Part shown: piece after piece, positions 52,120-60,442 of the stretch | How positions within the stretch are numbered: the first letter of the stretch is position 1 | Layout: every line of letters starts with the position of its first letter | DNA from: Chryseomonas sp014190935 | Lineage (GTDB): Bacteria; Pseudomonadota; Gammaproteobacteria; Pseudomonadales; Pseudomonadaceae | Direction: 5' to 3' | DNA: 64,000 nt | Assembly: GCF_014190935.1 (NCBI RefSeq) | Contig: NZ_JACHVV010000001.1 | Coordinates: 248,001-312,000, forward strand | Made by a program: the position numbers and the translations under genes | Notes under the pieces: generated by a model | Told to the model about the DNA's origin: nothing | Databases searched by the model: none | The model's input: only the letters and a program-made list of their open reading frames with translations

Positions 52120-53372
52120 CGCCCCGGGCGGGTCTCGGCGGCGAACCAGGCGGCGCCGAGACAGACCAGGTTGGCCACCAGCAGGTAGGCGGCCGGCGCC
52201 ATGCGATCGCCAGTGGCACCGATCAGCCAGGTCACCACGATCTGGGCGGTGCCGCCGAAGGCCGCCACTCCCAGCGCATAGACCAGCGAGAAGCCGGTCG
52301 CCCGCACCCGCTGCGGAAAGCTTTCCACCAGCAGCACGATCAGCGCCGCGCCGCTCATGCCGTGCAAGCCGGAGAGCACCGCCAGGGTCAGCAGGAAGGT
52401 GCCCGGCCCGGGTGCCTGGGTGATGAGCTCCAGCGCCGGATAGAGCAGCACCAGCAACAGCAGTCGCGGCAGGATCAGCACGATGCGCCGGCCATAGCGA
52501 TCGCTGAGCACCCCGCCCAGGATCGAGCACACCGCCATGGCCGCGCCCATCACCAGGGTAGCGAGCATGGCGATCCCGGCCGGCAGCTTCAGCTCCACCA
52601 GGGCGAAGGTGGTCATGTAGTTGAGGAAGTACTGGGTGATGGTGCTGCCGGAGAGGATCAGCAGCCCCAGCAGCAGTGGCCGCCGCTGGGTGGCCAGCAC
52701 CTCGCCCAGCACCGCGCCGGTGCCCCGGGTTTCGCCGACGTGGGTATCCACCAGGCCACGGCGGATATAGAGGCCGATGGGCAGGATCGCCAGGCCCAGC
52801 AGGAAGGGCAGGCGCCAGCCCCAGGCGAGCAGTTGCTCCGGTGTCAGCCAGAGGGTCAGGCCATAGCCGATCAGACCGGCCGCCACCGCGGCCAGCCCCT
52901 GGGCCACCACCTGCCAGCAGGCGTAGGTGCCCCTCTTGTGCAGCGGCGCCGCTTCCAGGATGTAGGTGGTGGCCGGTCCGGCTTCGCCGCCCCAGGCCAG
53001 GCCCTGCAGCAGCCGGGTCAGCACCAGCAGGATGGGGGCGGCGACGCCGATCTGCTCGTAGCCCGGCAGCACGGCGATGCCGCCGGTGCCCAGGGCCATC
53101 AGCACCATGGTCAGCAGCATCGCCGGCTTGCGCCCGACGCGGTCGGCCCAGGCGCCGATGAGAATGGCGCCCAGCGGGCGGACGACGAAACCAACGCCAA
53201 AGGTGATGACGCTGGCCATCAGGCTGGCGAAGGCATTCTGCGAGGGAAAGAACACCTGGCCGATCAGCACGGCGAAGGTGGCGTAGACACCGAAGTCGAA
53301 GAACTCCACGGCGTTGCCGAGCACCACGGCAAAGACGCCCTTGCGGGAGTGGGTTGTGCGGGTAGCGGTCAT
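52092..53372 (-). CDS. MFS transporter, metabolite:H+ symporter (MHS) family
   Basis: 426-residue transporter with 12 helices of the MHS type (citrate, ketoglutarate, shikimate, proline/betaine). N-terminus GNAVEFFDFGVYATFAVLIGQVFFP and ADRVGRKPAMLLT after helix 2, then GWRLPFLLG are diagnostic. The last 28 bases are shared, antisense, with the ACS transporter. 60 bases downstream of the cysH-like gene, on the same strand; possibly read with it. Substrate a carboxylate, not identified. Confidence 0.9.
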   Translation of the reverse strand: MTATRTTHSRKGVFAVVLGNAVEFFDFGVYATFAVLIGQVFFPSQNAFASLMASVITFGVGFVVRPLGAILIGAWADRVGRKPAMLLTMVLMALGTGGIAVLPGYEQIGVAAPILLVLTRLLQGLAWGGEAGPATTYILEAAPLHKRGTYACWQVVAQGLAAVAAGLIGYGLTLWLTPEQLLAWGWRLPFLLGLAILPIGLYIRRGLVDTHVGETRGTGAVLGEVLATQRRPLLLGLLILSGSTITQYFLNYMTTFALVELKLPAGIAMLATLVMGAAMAVCSILGGVLSDRYGRRIVLILPRLLLLVLLYPALELITQAPGPGTFLLTLAVLSGLHGMSGAALIVLLVESFPQRVRATGFSLVYALGVAAFGGTAQIVVTWLIGATGDRMAPAAYLLVANLVCLGAAWFAAETRPGRQPAERSAA

Positions 53373-53432
53373 GGGTGGTGGTTCAGTGGGGCAGGGTACG
53401 CGCCCGGGATTGGGCGCGCAGGAGTCGTCGAC

Positions 53433-54053
53433 TCAGTGGGCGAGGTGCAGGCCGCACTCGCGGTTCTCATCACCCTTGGTGGGATCGAAGTAGTCGAATT
53501 CGTTGGGCAGGTCGTGGGCGGTGAGGTACTGGTAGAGGTCCTTGGAGGTCCAGTGCAGCAGCGGTGCGACCTTGATCAGGCCGTCCGGATTGACGCTGAC
53601 CGGATCCATCTGGGCGCGCACCGCGGTGTCGGTGGCACGCAGGGCGGTGAACCAGACCTCGGGGGCGGTCTCGCGCAGGGCGCGGGCGAAGGGCTCCAGC
53701 TTGACTTCTTCGGTGAAGGCGGCATGGCGCGGATCGTCCAGCCCGGGCACCGGGCCGTCGATGGCCTCACGATGGGCGCGCGAGCGCCTGGGCAGGTAGG
53801 TCACCAGGTTGAGACCGAGCTTGCGCACGATCTCGTCGGCGCAGCGGTAGGTGGCGGGGGTGTTGTAGCCGCTGTCCATCCAGACCACCGGGATGTCCGG
53901 CTTGACCTGGCTGACCAGGTGCAGGATCACCGCCTCGAAGGGCCGGAAGTTGGTGGTGACGATGGCGTTCTTGCCCAGGCCCAGGGCCCAGGCGACGAGC
54001 TTTTCGGGATCGCGGCCGAGGTCGGCGTTGATGCGGGCGAGATCGAGGGACAT
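53433..54053 (-). CDS. Phosphoadenosine phosphosulfate reductase family protein
   Basis: 206-residue PAPS/APS reductase-fold protein. The phosphate loop region FRPFEAVILHLVSQVKPDIP, the MDSGYNTPATYR segment and a C-terminal ECGLH align with E. coli CysH. It lacks the CC...CxxC cysteines of the Fe-S-containing reductase found in most Pseudomonas, and the usual SSSFG/SFSGA loop reads TTNFRPF. With the cysteine of ECGLH kept, thioredoxin- or glutaredoxin-dependent reduction of PAPS is possible. ATG 54053 chosen; ATG 54086 would add 11 residues. Its position near cysB and pabB is the usual cysH locus. Confidence 0.75.
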   Translation of the reverse strand: MSLDLARINADLGRDPEKLVAWALGLGKNAIVTTNFRPFEAVILHLVSQVKPDIPVVWMDSGYNTPATYRCADEIVRKLGLNLVTYLPRRSRAHREAIDGPVPGLDDPRHAAFTEEVKLEPFARALRETAPEVWFTALRATDTAVRAQMDPVSVNPDGLIKVAPLLHWTSKDLYQYLTAHDLPNEFDYFDPTKGDENRECGLHLAH

Positions 54054-54101
54054 GGCGGGCTCCAGCCGGGTAAGGGATGCCGCCATGGTAGCAAAGCCGG
54101 A

Positions 54102-55445
54102 TCAGCTGTGGGCTGCCAGCGTCTCCAGCAGCACCCGCACCTTGGCCAGGGACTCGGCGTATTCGTCGGCCCAGTGCGAATCCATGACGATGCCGCCGCC
54201 GCCCCAGCAACTGAGCACGCCGTCTTCGGCCAGCAGGCTGCGAATCAGGATGGAGCTGTCGCTCTCGCCGCGCACGTCCAGATAAAGCAGCGAGCCGCAG
54301 TAGGGACCGCGGCGGGTCTCTTCCAGCTCATCGATGATCTGCATGGCGCGGATCTTCGGCGCCCCGGTGATGGAGCCACCGGGAAAGCTGCCGGCCAGGA
54401 GATCCAGGGCGTCGAGGCCCGTGGCCAGTTCGCCGGTGACGGCGCTGACCAGGTGGTGGACGTTGGGATAGCTCTCCAGGGCGAACAACTCGGGCACCCG
54501 CACCGAGCCGATCCGGCAGCTGCGCCCCAGGTCGTTGCGCAGCAGGTCGACGATCATCAGATTCTCGGCGCGATCCTTGGGGCTGGCCAGCAGGGCGCGG
54601 GCTTCGCCGGCATCGGCGACCGGATCGGTGCACCTTGGCCGGGTGCCCTTGATCGGGCGGGTTTCCACCTGGCCACGGCTGACCCGCAGGAAGCGCTCCG
54701 GTGAGTGGCTGAGCAGGGCGCCGCGCTCCAGCGCCAGATAGCCGGAGAAGGGTGTCGGGCAGGCCGTGCGCAGGGCCTGGTAGGCGGTCCAGGGCGAACC
54801 CTGGAAGGGCGCGCGAAAGCGCTGGGCGAAGTTGACCTGATAGCAGTCGCCGGCGGCGATATAGGCCTGGATGGCCTCGATGCGCTGGCGATAGGTGGGC
54901 TCGTCGATGTCGGCGGCGAAGGGGGCGGTCAGCCGGAAGCCCTCGGCCCTGGGCGCCTCTCCGGCGTCGAACAGGGCGATCAGCCGCTGGCGCTCCCCTG
55001 CGTCCAGCGCCGGATGGCAGACCAGTTGGCTGGTCCGTGCCTGGTGATCGCTGACCAGCGCCCAGGCATGCAGACCCAGCCGGGCGTCGGGCAACGCCAG
55101 GTCGGCGCGGGCGCCCTCGGGCAGGCGCTCCAGGCGTCGGCCGAAGTCGTAGCCGAGATAGCCCAGCAGGCCACCGGCGAAGGGCAGCTCCGCACCCTCC
55201 GGCAGGTCGGCGCGACCCAGGCTGGCCAGGGCGGCGCGCGTCCGCCTGAAAAAGGCGTGGCCTGTCTCGCCGGAAGCGGGTTGCAGCACCTGCAGCGGCC
55301 AGGCCGCCATGAGGTCGTAGCGACCGCGCTCGGCCACCGGCCGCCCGGAGTCCAGCAACACCGCGCCGGGTTCGCCCTGCAGCAGGGCGAAACGCACCGT
55401 GGGATCAGCGTGGTAGGGCAGGGGATGCAGGTGGCAGAGGGGCAT
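54102..55445 (-). CDS. pabB: Aminodeoxychorismate synthase component I
   Basis: 447-residue chorismate-using enzyme that, with PabA, makes 4-amino-4-deoxychorismate for folate. The C-terminal chorismate-binding domain has CYQVNFAQRF, SPERFLRV, RPIKGTRPR, DLLRNDLGR and GSFPGGSITGAPK (about 375). The PIKGT motif (lysine present) marks PabB rather than TrpE. Followed 48 bases later by the cysH-like gene. The pabC gene is at the other end of this window. Confidence 0.95.
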   Translation of the reverse strand: MPLCHLHPLPYHADPTVRFALLQGEPGAVLLDSGRPVAERGRYDLMAAWPLQVLQPASGETGHAFFRRTRAALASLGRADLPEGAELPFAGGLLGYLGYDFGRRLERLPEGARADLALPDARLGLHAWALVSDHQARTSQLVCHPALDAGERQRLIALFDAGEAPRAEGFRLTAPFAADIDEPTYRQRIEAIQAYIAAGDCYQVNFAQRFRAPFQGSPWTAYQALRTACPTPFSGYLALERGALLSHSPERFLRVSRGQVETRPIKGTRPRCTDPVADAGEARALLASPKDRAENLMIVDLLRNDLGRSCRIGSVRVPELFALESYPNVHHLVSAVTGELATGLDALDLLAGSFPGGSITGAPKIRAMQIIDELEETRRGPYCGSLLYLDVRGESDSSILIRSLLAEDGVLSCWGGGGIVMDSHWADEYAESLAKVRVLLETLAAHS

Positions 55446-55525
55446 GGCGAGGTCGGCTGGGAAGACGGCGCGCTAGTGTAGCGAACCGCCTCTGGCGGGG
55501 CGAGATACAGGCTGTCACAGCTGGA

Positions 55526-55535
55526 TTGTCGACAA
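55526..55535. promoter_or_regulatory. PrpR/MdcY-type operator, distal site
   Basis: TTGTCGACAA, a perfect 10-base palindrome inside ATTGTCGACAAA, 63 bases before the regulator start. It resembles the ATTGTATACAAT operator of the related GntR protein MdcY. Confidence 0.6.
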
Positions 55536-55589
55536 AGATTGACTGTAAAGGCGTTCAGGCGTAGTTATTCAGCCCATAAACACAAAAGG

Positions 55590-55597
55590 TGTCGACA
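55590..55597. promoter_or_regulatory. PrpR/MdcY-type operator, proximal site
   Basis: TGTCGACA (extended TGTCGACAAT) ends at the base before the start codon. Same core as the site 64 bases upstream; binding here would block translation-start-proximal transcription. Confidence 0.5.
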
Positions 55598-56299
55598 ATG
55601 ATCGATAGCCCTCTCCAGGCCGAAGCGCCCGAGACCGACAGCGGCACTCTCTCCGAGCAGGTGTTCCGTCGGATCCGCGAGGCCATCGTCCGCGGTGACG
55701 TGGCGCCGGGCAGCAAGATTTCCGAGCCGGAGCTGGCGCGCACCTATGGCATCAGCCGCGGGCCGCTGCGCGAAGCCATCCACCGCCTGGAAGGCCAGCG
55801 CCTGGTGGTGCGGGTGCCCCATGCCGGCGCCCGGGTCGCCGCCCTGAGCCTGGCCGAGCTGGTCGAACTCTACGAGATCCGCGAATCCCTCGAAGGCATG
55901 GCCTGCCGCCTGGCGGCCGAACGCCTCACGCCCCAGGGCATCGACGAATTGCGCCAGCTGCTGGATACCCACGAGCGCGATCCGGCGTTCCAGGCCGGCA
56001 CCGGCTACTACCTGCAGGAAGGCGACCACGACTTCCACTACCGCATCATCCAGGCCAGCGGCAACGGCATGCTGGTGCGGCTGCTCTGCGGCGAGCTCTA
56101 TCACCTGGTGCGCATGTACCGGCTCAAGGTCTCCGCCACCCCCAATCGTCCGCGCCAGGCCTTCGCCGAGCACCATCGCATCCTCGATGCCCTGGCCGAG
56201 GGCGACGGCGAACTGGCCGAGCTGCTGATGCGCCGCCACATCGCCGCCTCCAAGCGCAATCTGCAGCACCATCCCCTAGTCCAAGCTCAGTCGAGGTAA
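55598..56299 (+). CDS. prpR: GntR/FCD-family regulator of the prp genes
   Basis: 233-residue GntR regulator of the VanR/MdcY branch. HTH IREAIVRGDVAPGSKISEPELARTYGISRGPLREAIHRLEGQRL is split over residues 22-72; FCD domain follows with His ligands in DHDFHYRIIQ and EHHRILDAL. The equivalent gene PA0797 heads the 2-methylcitrate operon. ATG 55598 is preferred over GTG 55589 because AAAGG is at proper distance. It precedes prpB by 4 bases, so repressor and enzymes share a transcript. Confidence 0.88.
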   Translation: MIDSPLQAEAPETDSGTLSEQVFRRIREAIVRGDVAPGSKISEPELARTYGISRGPLREAIHRLEGQRLVVRVPHAGARVAALSLAELVELYEIRESLEGMACRLAAERLTPQGIDELRQLLDTHERDPAFQAGTGYYLQEGDHDFHYRIIQASGNGMLVRLLCGELYHLVRMYRLKVSATPNRPRQAFAEHHRILDALAEGDGELAELLMRRHIAASKRNLQHHPLVQAQSR

Positions 56300-56303
56300 C
56301 GCC

Positions 56304-57191
56304 ATGCCTGCCGTCAGTCCCGGCCAGAAATTCCGCGCCGCCGTCGCCGCCGAACGCCCGCTGCAGGTGGTCGGCACCCTCAACGCCAATCATGCGCTGC
56401 TGGCCAAGCGCGCCGGCTTCCAGGCCATCTACCTGTCCGGCGGCGGCGTCGCGGCGGGCTCCCTGGGCCTGCCGGACCTGGGCATCAGCGGCCTGGAAGA
56501 CGTGCTGATCGACGTCCGCCGCATCACCGACGTCTGCGACCTGCCACTGCTGGTGGATGTCGACACCGGCTTCGGCGCCTCGGCCTTCAACGTGGCCCGC
56601 ACCACCCGTGCCCTGATCAAGGCCGGCGCGGCGGCCATGCACATCGAGGACCAGGTGGGCGCCAAGCGCTGCGGCCATCGACCGGGCAAGGAGATCGTCA
56701 GCCAGCAGGAGATGGTCGATCGCATCAAGGCGGCGGTGGATGCCCGCACCGACCCGGACTTCGTCATCATGGCGCGCACCGACGCCCTGGCGGTGGAAGG
56801 CCTGCAGGCCGCCATCGACCGCGCCTGCGCCTGCGTCGAGGCCGGCGCCGACATGATCTTTCCCGAGGCCATGACCGAGTTGCCCATGTACCGCCAGTTC
56901 GCCCAGGCGGTGGGGGTGCCGATCCTGGCCAACATCACCGAATTCGGCGCCACGCCGCTGTTCACCACCGAGCAACTGGCCGGGGCCGATGTCGGCCTGG
57001 TGCTCTATCCGCTGTCGGCCTTCCGTGCGGCCAATCGCGCCGCCGAAAACGTCTACACGGCGATCCGCCGCGACGGCAGCCAGCAGGCGGTGGTCGACAC
57101 CATGCAGACCCGCGCCGAGCTCTATGACCGCATCGACTATCACCGCTACGAGGACCAGCTGGACCGCCTGTTCCAGCAGCAGAAACATTGA
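56304..57191 (+). CDS. prpB: 2-methylisocitrate lyase
   Basis: 295-residue PEP mutase/isocitrate lyase-superfamily enzyme that splits 2-methylisocitrate into pyruvate and succinate. The active-site loop is in GAKRCGHRPGKEIVS (about residues 120-134, catalytic Cys in KRCGH) and the metal site in DVDTGFGASAFNVART. GAGGTAAC precedes the ATG. Its distant relative, isocitrate lyase, is encoded 3.3 kb downstream on the other strand. Confidence 0.95.
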   Translation: MPAVSPGQKFRAAVAAERPLQVVGTLNANHALLAKRAGFQAIYLSGGGVAAGSLGLPDLGISGLEDVLIDVRRITDVCDLPLLVDVDTGFGASAFNVARTTRALIKAGAAAMHIEDQVGAKRCGHRPGKEIVSQQEMVDRIKAAVDARTDPDFVIMARTDALAVEGLQAAIDRACACVEAGADMIFPEAMTELPMYRQFAQAVGVPILANITEFGATPLFTTEQLAGADVGLVLYPLSAFRAANRAAENVYTAIRRDGSQQAVVDTMQTRAELYDRIDYHRYEDQLDRLFQQQKH

Positions 57192-57246
57192 CGCTCCACC
57201 CTGAACGCCCGCTTTTTCGCACAACAACTCCAAGAGGAGCGAGACG

Positions 57247-58374
57247 ATGGCAGACAGCAAAACCCTCGGCGGCGCCGGCCTGCGTGGCCAGGTCGCCGGC
57301 CGCACCGCGCTTTGCACCGTCGGCAAGACCGGCGCCGGCCTCACCTACCGGGGCTATGACATCCGTGAGTTGGCCGCGGGGGCCGACTTCGAGGAAGTCG
57401 CCCACCTGTTGCTCTATGGCGAGCTTCCCACCCAGGCGCAACTGGACGCCTATCGCCAGCGCCTGGCCGCGCTGCGCGACCTGCCGCAGCCGCTCAAGGA
57501 AGGCCTGGAGCGCATTCCCGCCAGCGCCCACCCCATGGACGTGATGCGCAGCGGTGCCTCCCTGCTGGGTACCCTGGAGCCGGAGCACAGCTTCGCCGAC
57601 CAGCAGCAGGTGGCCGATCGCCTGCTCGGCGCCTTTCCGGCGATCCTGCTCTACTGGCATCACTTCAGCCAGAGCGGCACCCGTATCGACTGCACGAGTG
57701 ACGCCCCGGACATCGCCAGCCACTTCCTTACCCTGCTGCACGGCAAGGCGCCCAGCGACTTGCACGCCCGGGTGATGAACGTCTCGCTGATCCTCTATGC
57801 CGAGCACGAATTCAACGCCTCCACCTTTACCGCCCGGGTCTGCGCCTCGACGCTGTCGGATCTCTATTCCTGCGTCACCGGCGCCATCGGCTCCCTGCGC
57901 GGGCCGCTGCACGGCGGCGCCAACGAGGCGGCCATGGCGCTGATCGAGCGCTTCGCCTCGCCCGAGGAGGCGGTCAGCGGCCTCAAGCAGATGCTCGAAC
58001 GCAAGGAAAAGGTGATGGGCTTCGGCCACGCCATCTACCGCGACAGCGATCCGCGCAACGAGGTGATCAAGGACTACGCCCGGCAACTGGCGGCGGAGGT
58101 GGGCGACAGCGTGCTGTTCCCGGTCTCGGAAGCCATCGACCGCACCATGAAGGAAGAGAAGGGGCTGTTCCCCAACGCCGACTTCTACCACGCCTCGGCC
58201 TATCACTTCCTCGGCATCCCGACGCCGCTGTTCACTCCGATCTTCGTCTGCTCGCGCACGGCCGGCTGGTGCGCCCATGTCTTCGAGCAGCGCGCCGACA
58301 ACCGCATCATCCGTCCCAGCGCGGACTACATCGGCGTCGAGCAGCGGGCCTTCACGCCCATCGCCAATCGCTGA
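57247..58374 (+). CDS. prpC: 2-methylcitrate synthase
   Basis: 375-residue citrate-synthase-family enzyme that condenses propionyl-CoA with oxaloacetate. Catalytic His residues in RGPLHGGANEAA (about 218) and GFGHAIYRDSDPR (about 258), Asp in the C-terminal region near NADFYHASAYHFLGIP. AAGAGGAG before the ATG. Operon with prpB; the next gene is prpD after a 113-base gap that carries a REP-like inverted repeat in place of acnD-prpF. Confidence 0.95.
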   Translation: MADSKTLGGAGLRGQVAGRTALCTVGKTGAGLTYRGYDIRELAAGADFEEVAHLLLYGELPTQAQLDAYRQRLAALRDLPQPLKEGLERIPASAHPMDVMRSGASLLGTLEPEHSFADQQQVADRLLGAFPAILLYWHHFSQSGTRIDCTSDAPDIASHFLTLLHGKAPSDLHARVMNVSLILYAEHEFNASTFTARVCASTLSDLYSCVTGAIGSLRGPLHGGANEAAMALIERFASPEEAVSGLKQMLERKEKVMGFGHAIYRDSDPRNEVIKDYARQLAAEVGDSVLFPVSEAIDRTMKEEKGLFPNADFYHASAYHFLGIPTPLFTPIFVCSRTAGWCAHVFEQRADNRIIRPSADYIGVEQRAFTPIANR

Positions 58375-58395
58375 ACAACGCTGATCGCGGCCGTG

Positions 58396-58442
58396 GGCCG
58401 CTCCTAGGGGAGCGATCCATGGCCAAACTTGTAGGAGCGGCC
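58396..58442. repeat. REP-like inverted repeat between prpC and prpD
   Basis: GGCCGCTCCTA (58396-58406) and its inverse TAGGAGCGGCC (58432-58442), 25 bases apart, match the TGTAGGAGCGGCC motif of common Pseudomonas REP elements. It is inside an operon, an unusual place for a REP, exactly where acnD and prpF are usually found. Confidence 0.65.
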
Positions 58443-58487
58443 GCAGCGGCGGACCGCCATGACCACGCTGTAAGGAAGCAAAACACC

Positions 58488-59972
58488 ATGAGCGCCAACG
58501 TCGATCTCAACAACAGACCCGATTACGACCAAGTCATCCAGGACCTGGCCGACTACGTGCTGACCTACCAGGTCACCTCCCGCGAGGCCCTGGACACCGC
58601 CCGCAACTGCCTGATGGACACCCTCGGCTGCGGCCTGCTGTCCCTGCGCTTCCCCGAGTGCACCAAGCTGCTCGGTCCCCAGGTGGAGGGCACCCTGGTG
58701 CCCCAGGGCGCGCGGGTGCCGGGCACCAGCTATCGCCTGGACCCGGTCAAGGCGGCCTGGGACATCGGCTGCATCATTCGCTGGCTGGACTACAACGACA
58801 CCTGGCTGGCCGCCGAATGGGGCCATCCCTCCGATAACCTCGGCGCCATCCTGGCGGTGGCCGACCACCTCTCCCAGCGCCGCGTAGCCCAGGGCGAAGC
58901 GCCCCTGACCATGCGCCAGGTGCTGGAGGCCATGGTCATGGCCCACGAGATCCAGGGTGTCTTCGCCCTGGAGAATTCCTTCAACCGCGTCGGCCTGGAC
59001 CACGTCTTCCTGGTCAAGCTGGCCTCCACCGCGGTCAGCGCCAAGCTGATGGGTGCCAACCGCGAGCAACTGCTGGCGGCGCTCTCTCACGCCTTCGTCG
59101 ATGGCCAGGCGCTGCGCACCTATCGCCATGCGCCCAATGCCGGCAGCCGCAAGTCCTGGGCCGCCGGTGACGCCTCCAGCCGCGGCGTGCGCCTGGCCGA
59201 CATCGCCCTGCGCGGCGAGATGGGCATCCCCGGGGTGCTCAGCGCGCCCCAGTGGGGCTTCTACGACGTGCTGTTCAGCCACACCAACAAGGACCTGGCC
59301 ACCAAGCCGGCGGACCAGCGCGAGTTCCGCTTCCCCCAGGGCTTCGGCAGCTACGTGATGGAACACGTGCTGTTCAAGATCAGCTTCCCGGCGGAATTCC
59401 ATGCCCAGACCGCCGCCGAGGCCGCGGTGATCCTGCATCCCCAGGTGCGCGATCGCGTCGATCAGATCGAGAAGATCGTGGTGACCACCCACGAATCGGC
59501 CATCCGCATCATCTCCAAGCAGGGCCCCATGGCCAACGCCGCCGACCGCGACCACTGCCTGCAGTACATGATCGCCGTGCCGCTGCTGTTCGGCGACCTG
59601 GTCGCCGAACACTACGAGGACGCCTTCCATCAGGCCCATCCGCGCATCGACCAGTTGCGCGAGAAGATGGAGATCGTCGAGGACGAGCGCTATAGCCGCG
59701 AGTACCTGGAAGCCGACAAGAGATCCATCGCCAACGCTCTGCAGGTCTTCTTCACCGACGGCAGCAGCACCGAGAAGATCGCCGTGGAATATCCCATCGG
59801 CCATCGCCGGCGCCGCGAAGAGGGCATTCCGCTCCTGGAGCGCAAATTCCAGAGCAACCTGGCGACGCGCTTCCCGGCCGGTCGCTGCGCCCAGATCTTC
59901 GCGCTGTGCAAGGATCAGGCAGGACTGGAAGCCACCCCGGTGCATCGCTTCGTGGATCTGTTCGTGCTGTAA
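58488..59972 (+). CDS. prpD: 2-methylcitrate dehydratase
   Basis: 494-residue MmgE/PrpD-family protein that dehydrates 2-methylcitrate to cis-2-methylaconitate. N-terminus DLADYVLTYQVTSREALDTARNCLMDTLGCG and the DYNDTWLAAEWGHPSDN segment (about 99-115) are diagnostic. Full length. In this arrangement hydration to methylisocitrate is presumably done by AcnB elsewhere. AAGGAAG lies before the ATG; the open frame upstream through the REP is not coding. Confidence 0.95.
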   Translation: MSANVDLNNRPDYDQVIQDLADYVLTYQVTSREALDTARNCLMDTLGCGLLSLRFPECTKLLGPQVEGTLVPQGARVPGTSYRLDPVKAAWDIGCIIRWLDYNDTWLAAEWGHPSDNLGAILAVADHLSQRRVAQGEAPLTMRQVLEAMVMAHEIQGVFALENSFNRVGLDHVFLVKLASTAVSAKLMGANREQLLAALSHAFVDGQALRTYRHAPNAGSRKSWAAGDASSRGVRLADIALRGEMGIPGVLSAPQWGFYDVLFSHTNKDLATKPADQREFRFPQGFGSYVMEHVLFKISFPAEFHAQTAAEAAVILHPQVRDRVDQIEKIVVTTHESAIRIISKQGPMANAADRDHCLQYMIAVPLLFGDLVAEHYEDAFHQAHPRIDQLREKMEIVEDERYSREYLEADKRSIANALQVFFTDGSSTEKIAVEYPIGHRRRREEGIPLLERKFQSNLATRFPAGRCAQIFALCKDQAGLEATPVHRFVDLFVL

Positions 59973-59977
59973 ACGGA

Positions 59978-60031
59978 AGAGGCGACTCGGCCGAGCCTGC
60001 AGGGCCATGCAGGAGCGGACGAGTCGCCTCT
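59978..60031 (+). terminator. Long-loop hairpin after prpD
   Basis: AGAGGCGACTCG and CGAGTCGCCTCT arms of 12 bp (59978-59989, 60020-60031) with a 30-base loop that contains AGGAGCGG. No T-run. It may be a REP-like unit or mRNA stabiliser rather than a terminator. Confidence 0.45.
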
Positions 60032-60041
60032 GAGGTGGGGC

Positions 60042-60081
60042 AGGGCGCGGCGGGTGGTCAACCATCCGCCGCGCCCTTTTT
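60042..60081 (+). terminator. Intrinsic terminator of the prp operon
   Basis: A 17-bp stem with one G-U pair (60042-60058 and 60061-60077), two-base loop, followed by TTTTT. Just before the end of the convergent small gene. Confidence 0.85.
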
Positions 60082-60086
60082 CATGA

Positions 60087-60416
60087 CTAGCAGTAGCGAT
60101 CCACATAAGCCGGCTGCTGCTGCCGACTGGCCAGGCGCCAGTGCTCCTGCAGGGCGGCGTGGACGCTCCTGATGAAGGTGTCGTCCGCCGCGGCGGACTT
60201 GCCGACGTAGCCGCCGCCCTTGTTGTAGGTCTTGAAGCGGATGCGCAGGCTGGGGTGGCGCTCCTCGAATTGCTCGGGCGTCTCGCCGCCGGGCAGCCGG
60301 TCGACGTGCACCGCGCCGCTCTCGCAGACCCAGAGGATGTGGTTGTGGTTCTTGTCCTTGAGCCGGCCGAACAGTTGCTTGAGATCGTCCAGGCTGGGGT
60401 TGTCGTTCAGGTTCAT
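60087..60416 (-). CDS. Conserved hypothetical protein downstream of aceA
   Basis: 109-residue cytoplasmic protein: MNLNDNPSLDDLKQLFGRLK, then KNHNHILWVCESGAVHVDRLPGG as a beta-hairpin-like core and a charged C-terminus (SAAADDTFIRSVHAALQEHW). No family is recognised. ATG 60416 has a perfect GGAGGA upstream; the longer frame overlaps aceA. It follows aceA by 26 bases, so the two are probably one transcript; a similar small ORF is near aceA in other Pseudomonas, from memory. Confidence 0.75.
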   Translation of the reverse strand: MNLNDNPSLDDLKQLFGRLKDKNHNHILWVCESGAVHVDRLPGGETPEQFEERHPSLRIRFKTYNKGGGYVGKSAAADDTFIRSVHAALQEHWRLASRQQQPAYVDRYC

Positions 60417-60442
60417 GAGCGTGTCCTCCGCAGTGGCCGTGA

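Noticed and set aside
54102..55445. TrpE (anthranilate synthase) for the chorismate enzyme
   Set aside because: The PIKGT motif and lack of the Trp feedback-binding N-terminal signature favour PabB.
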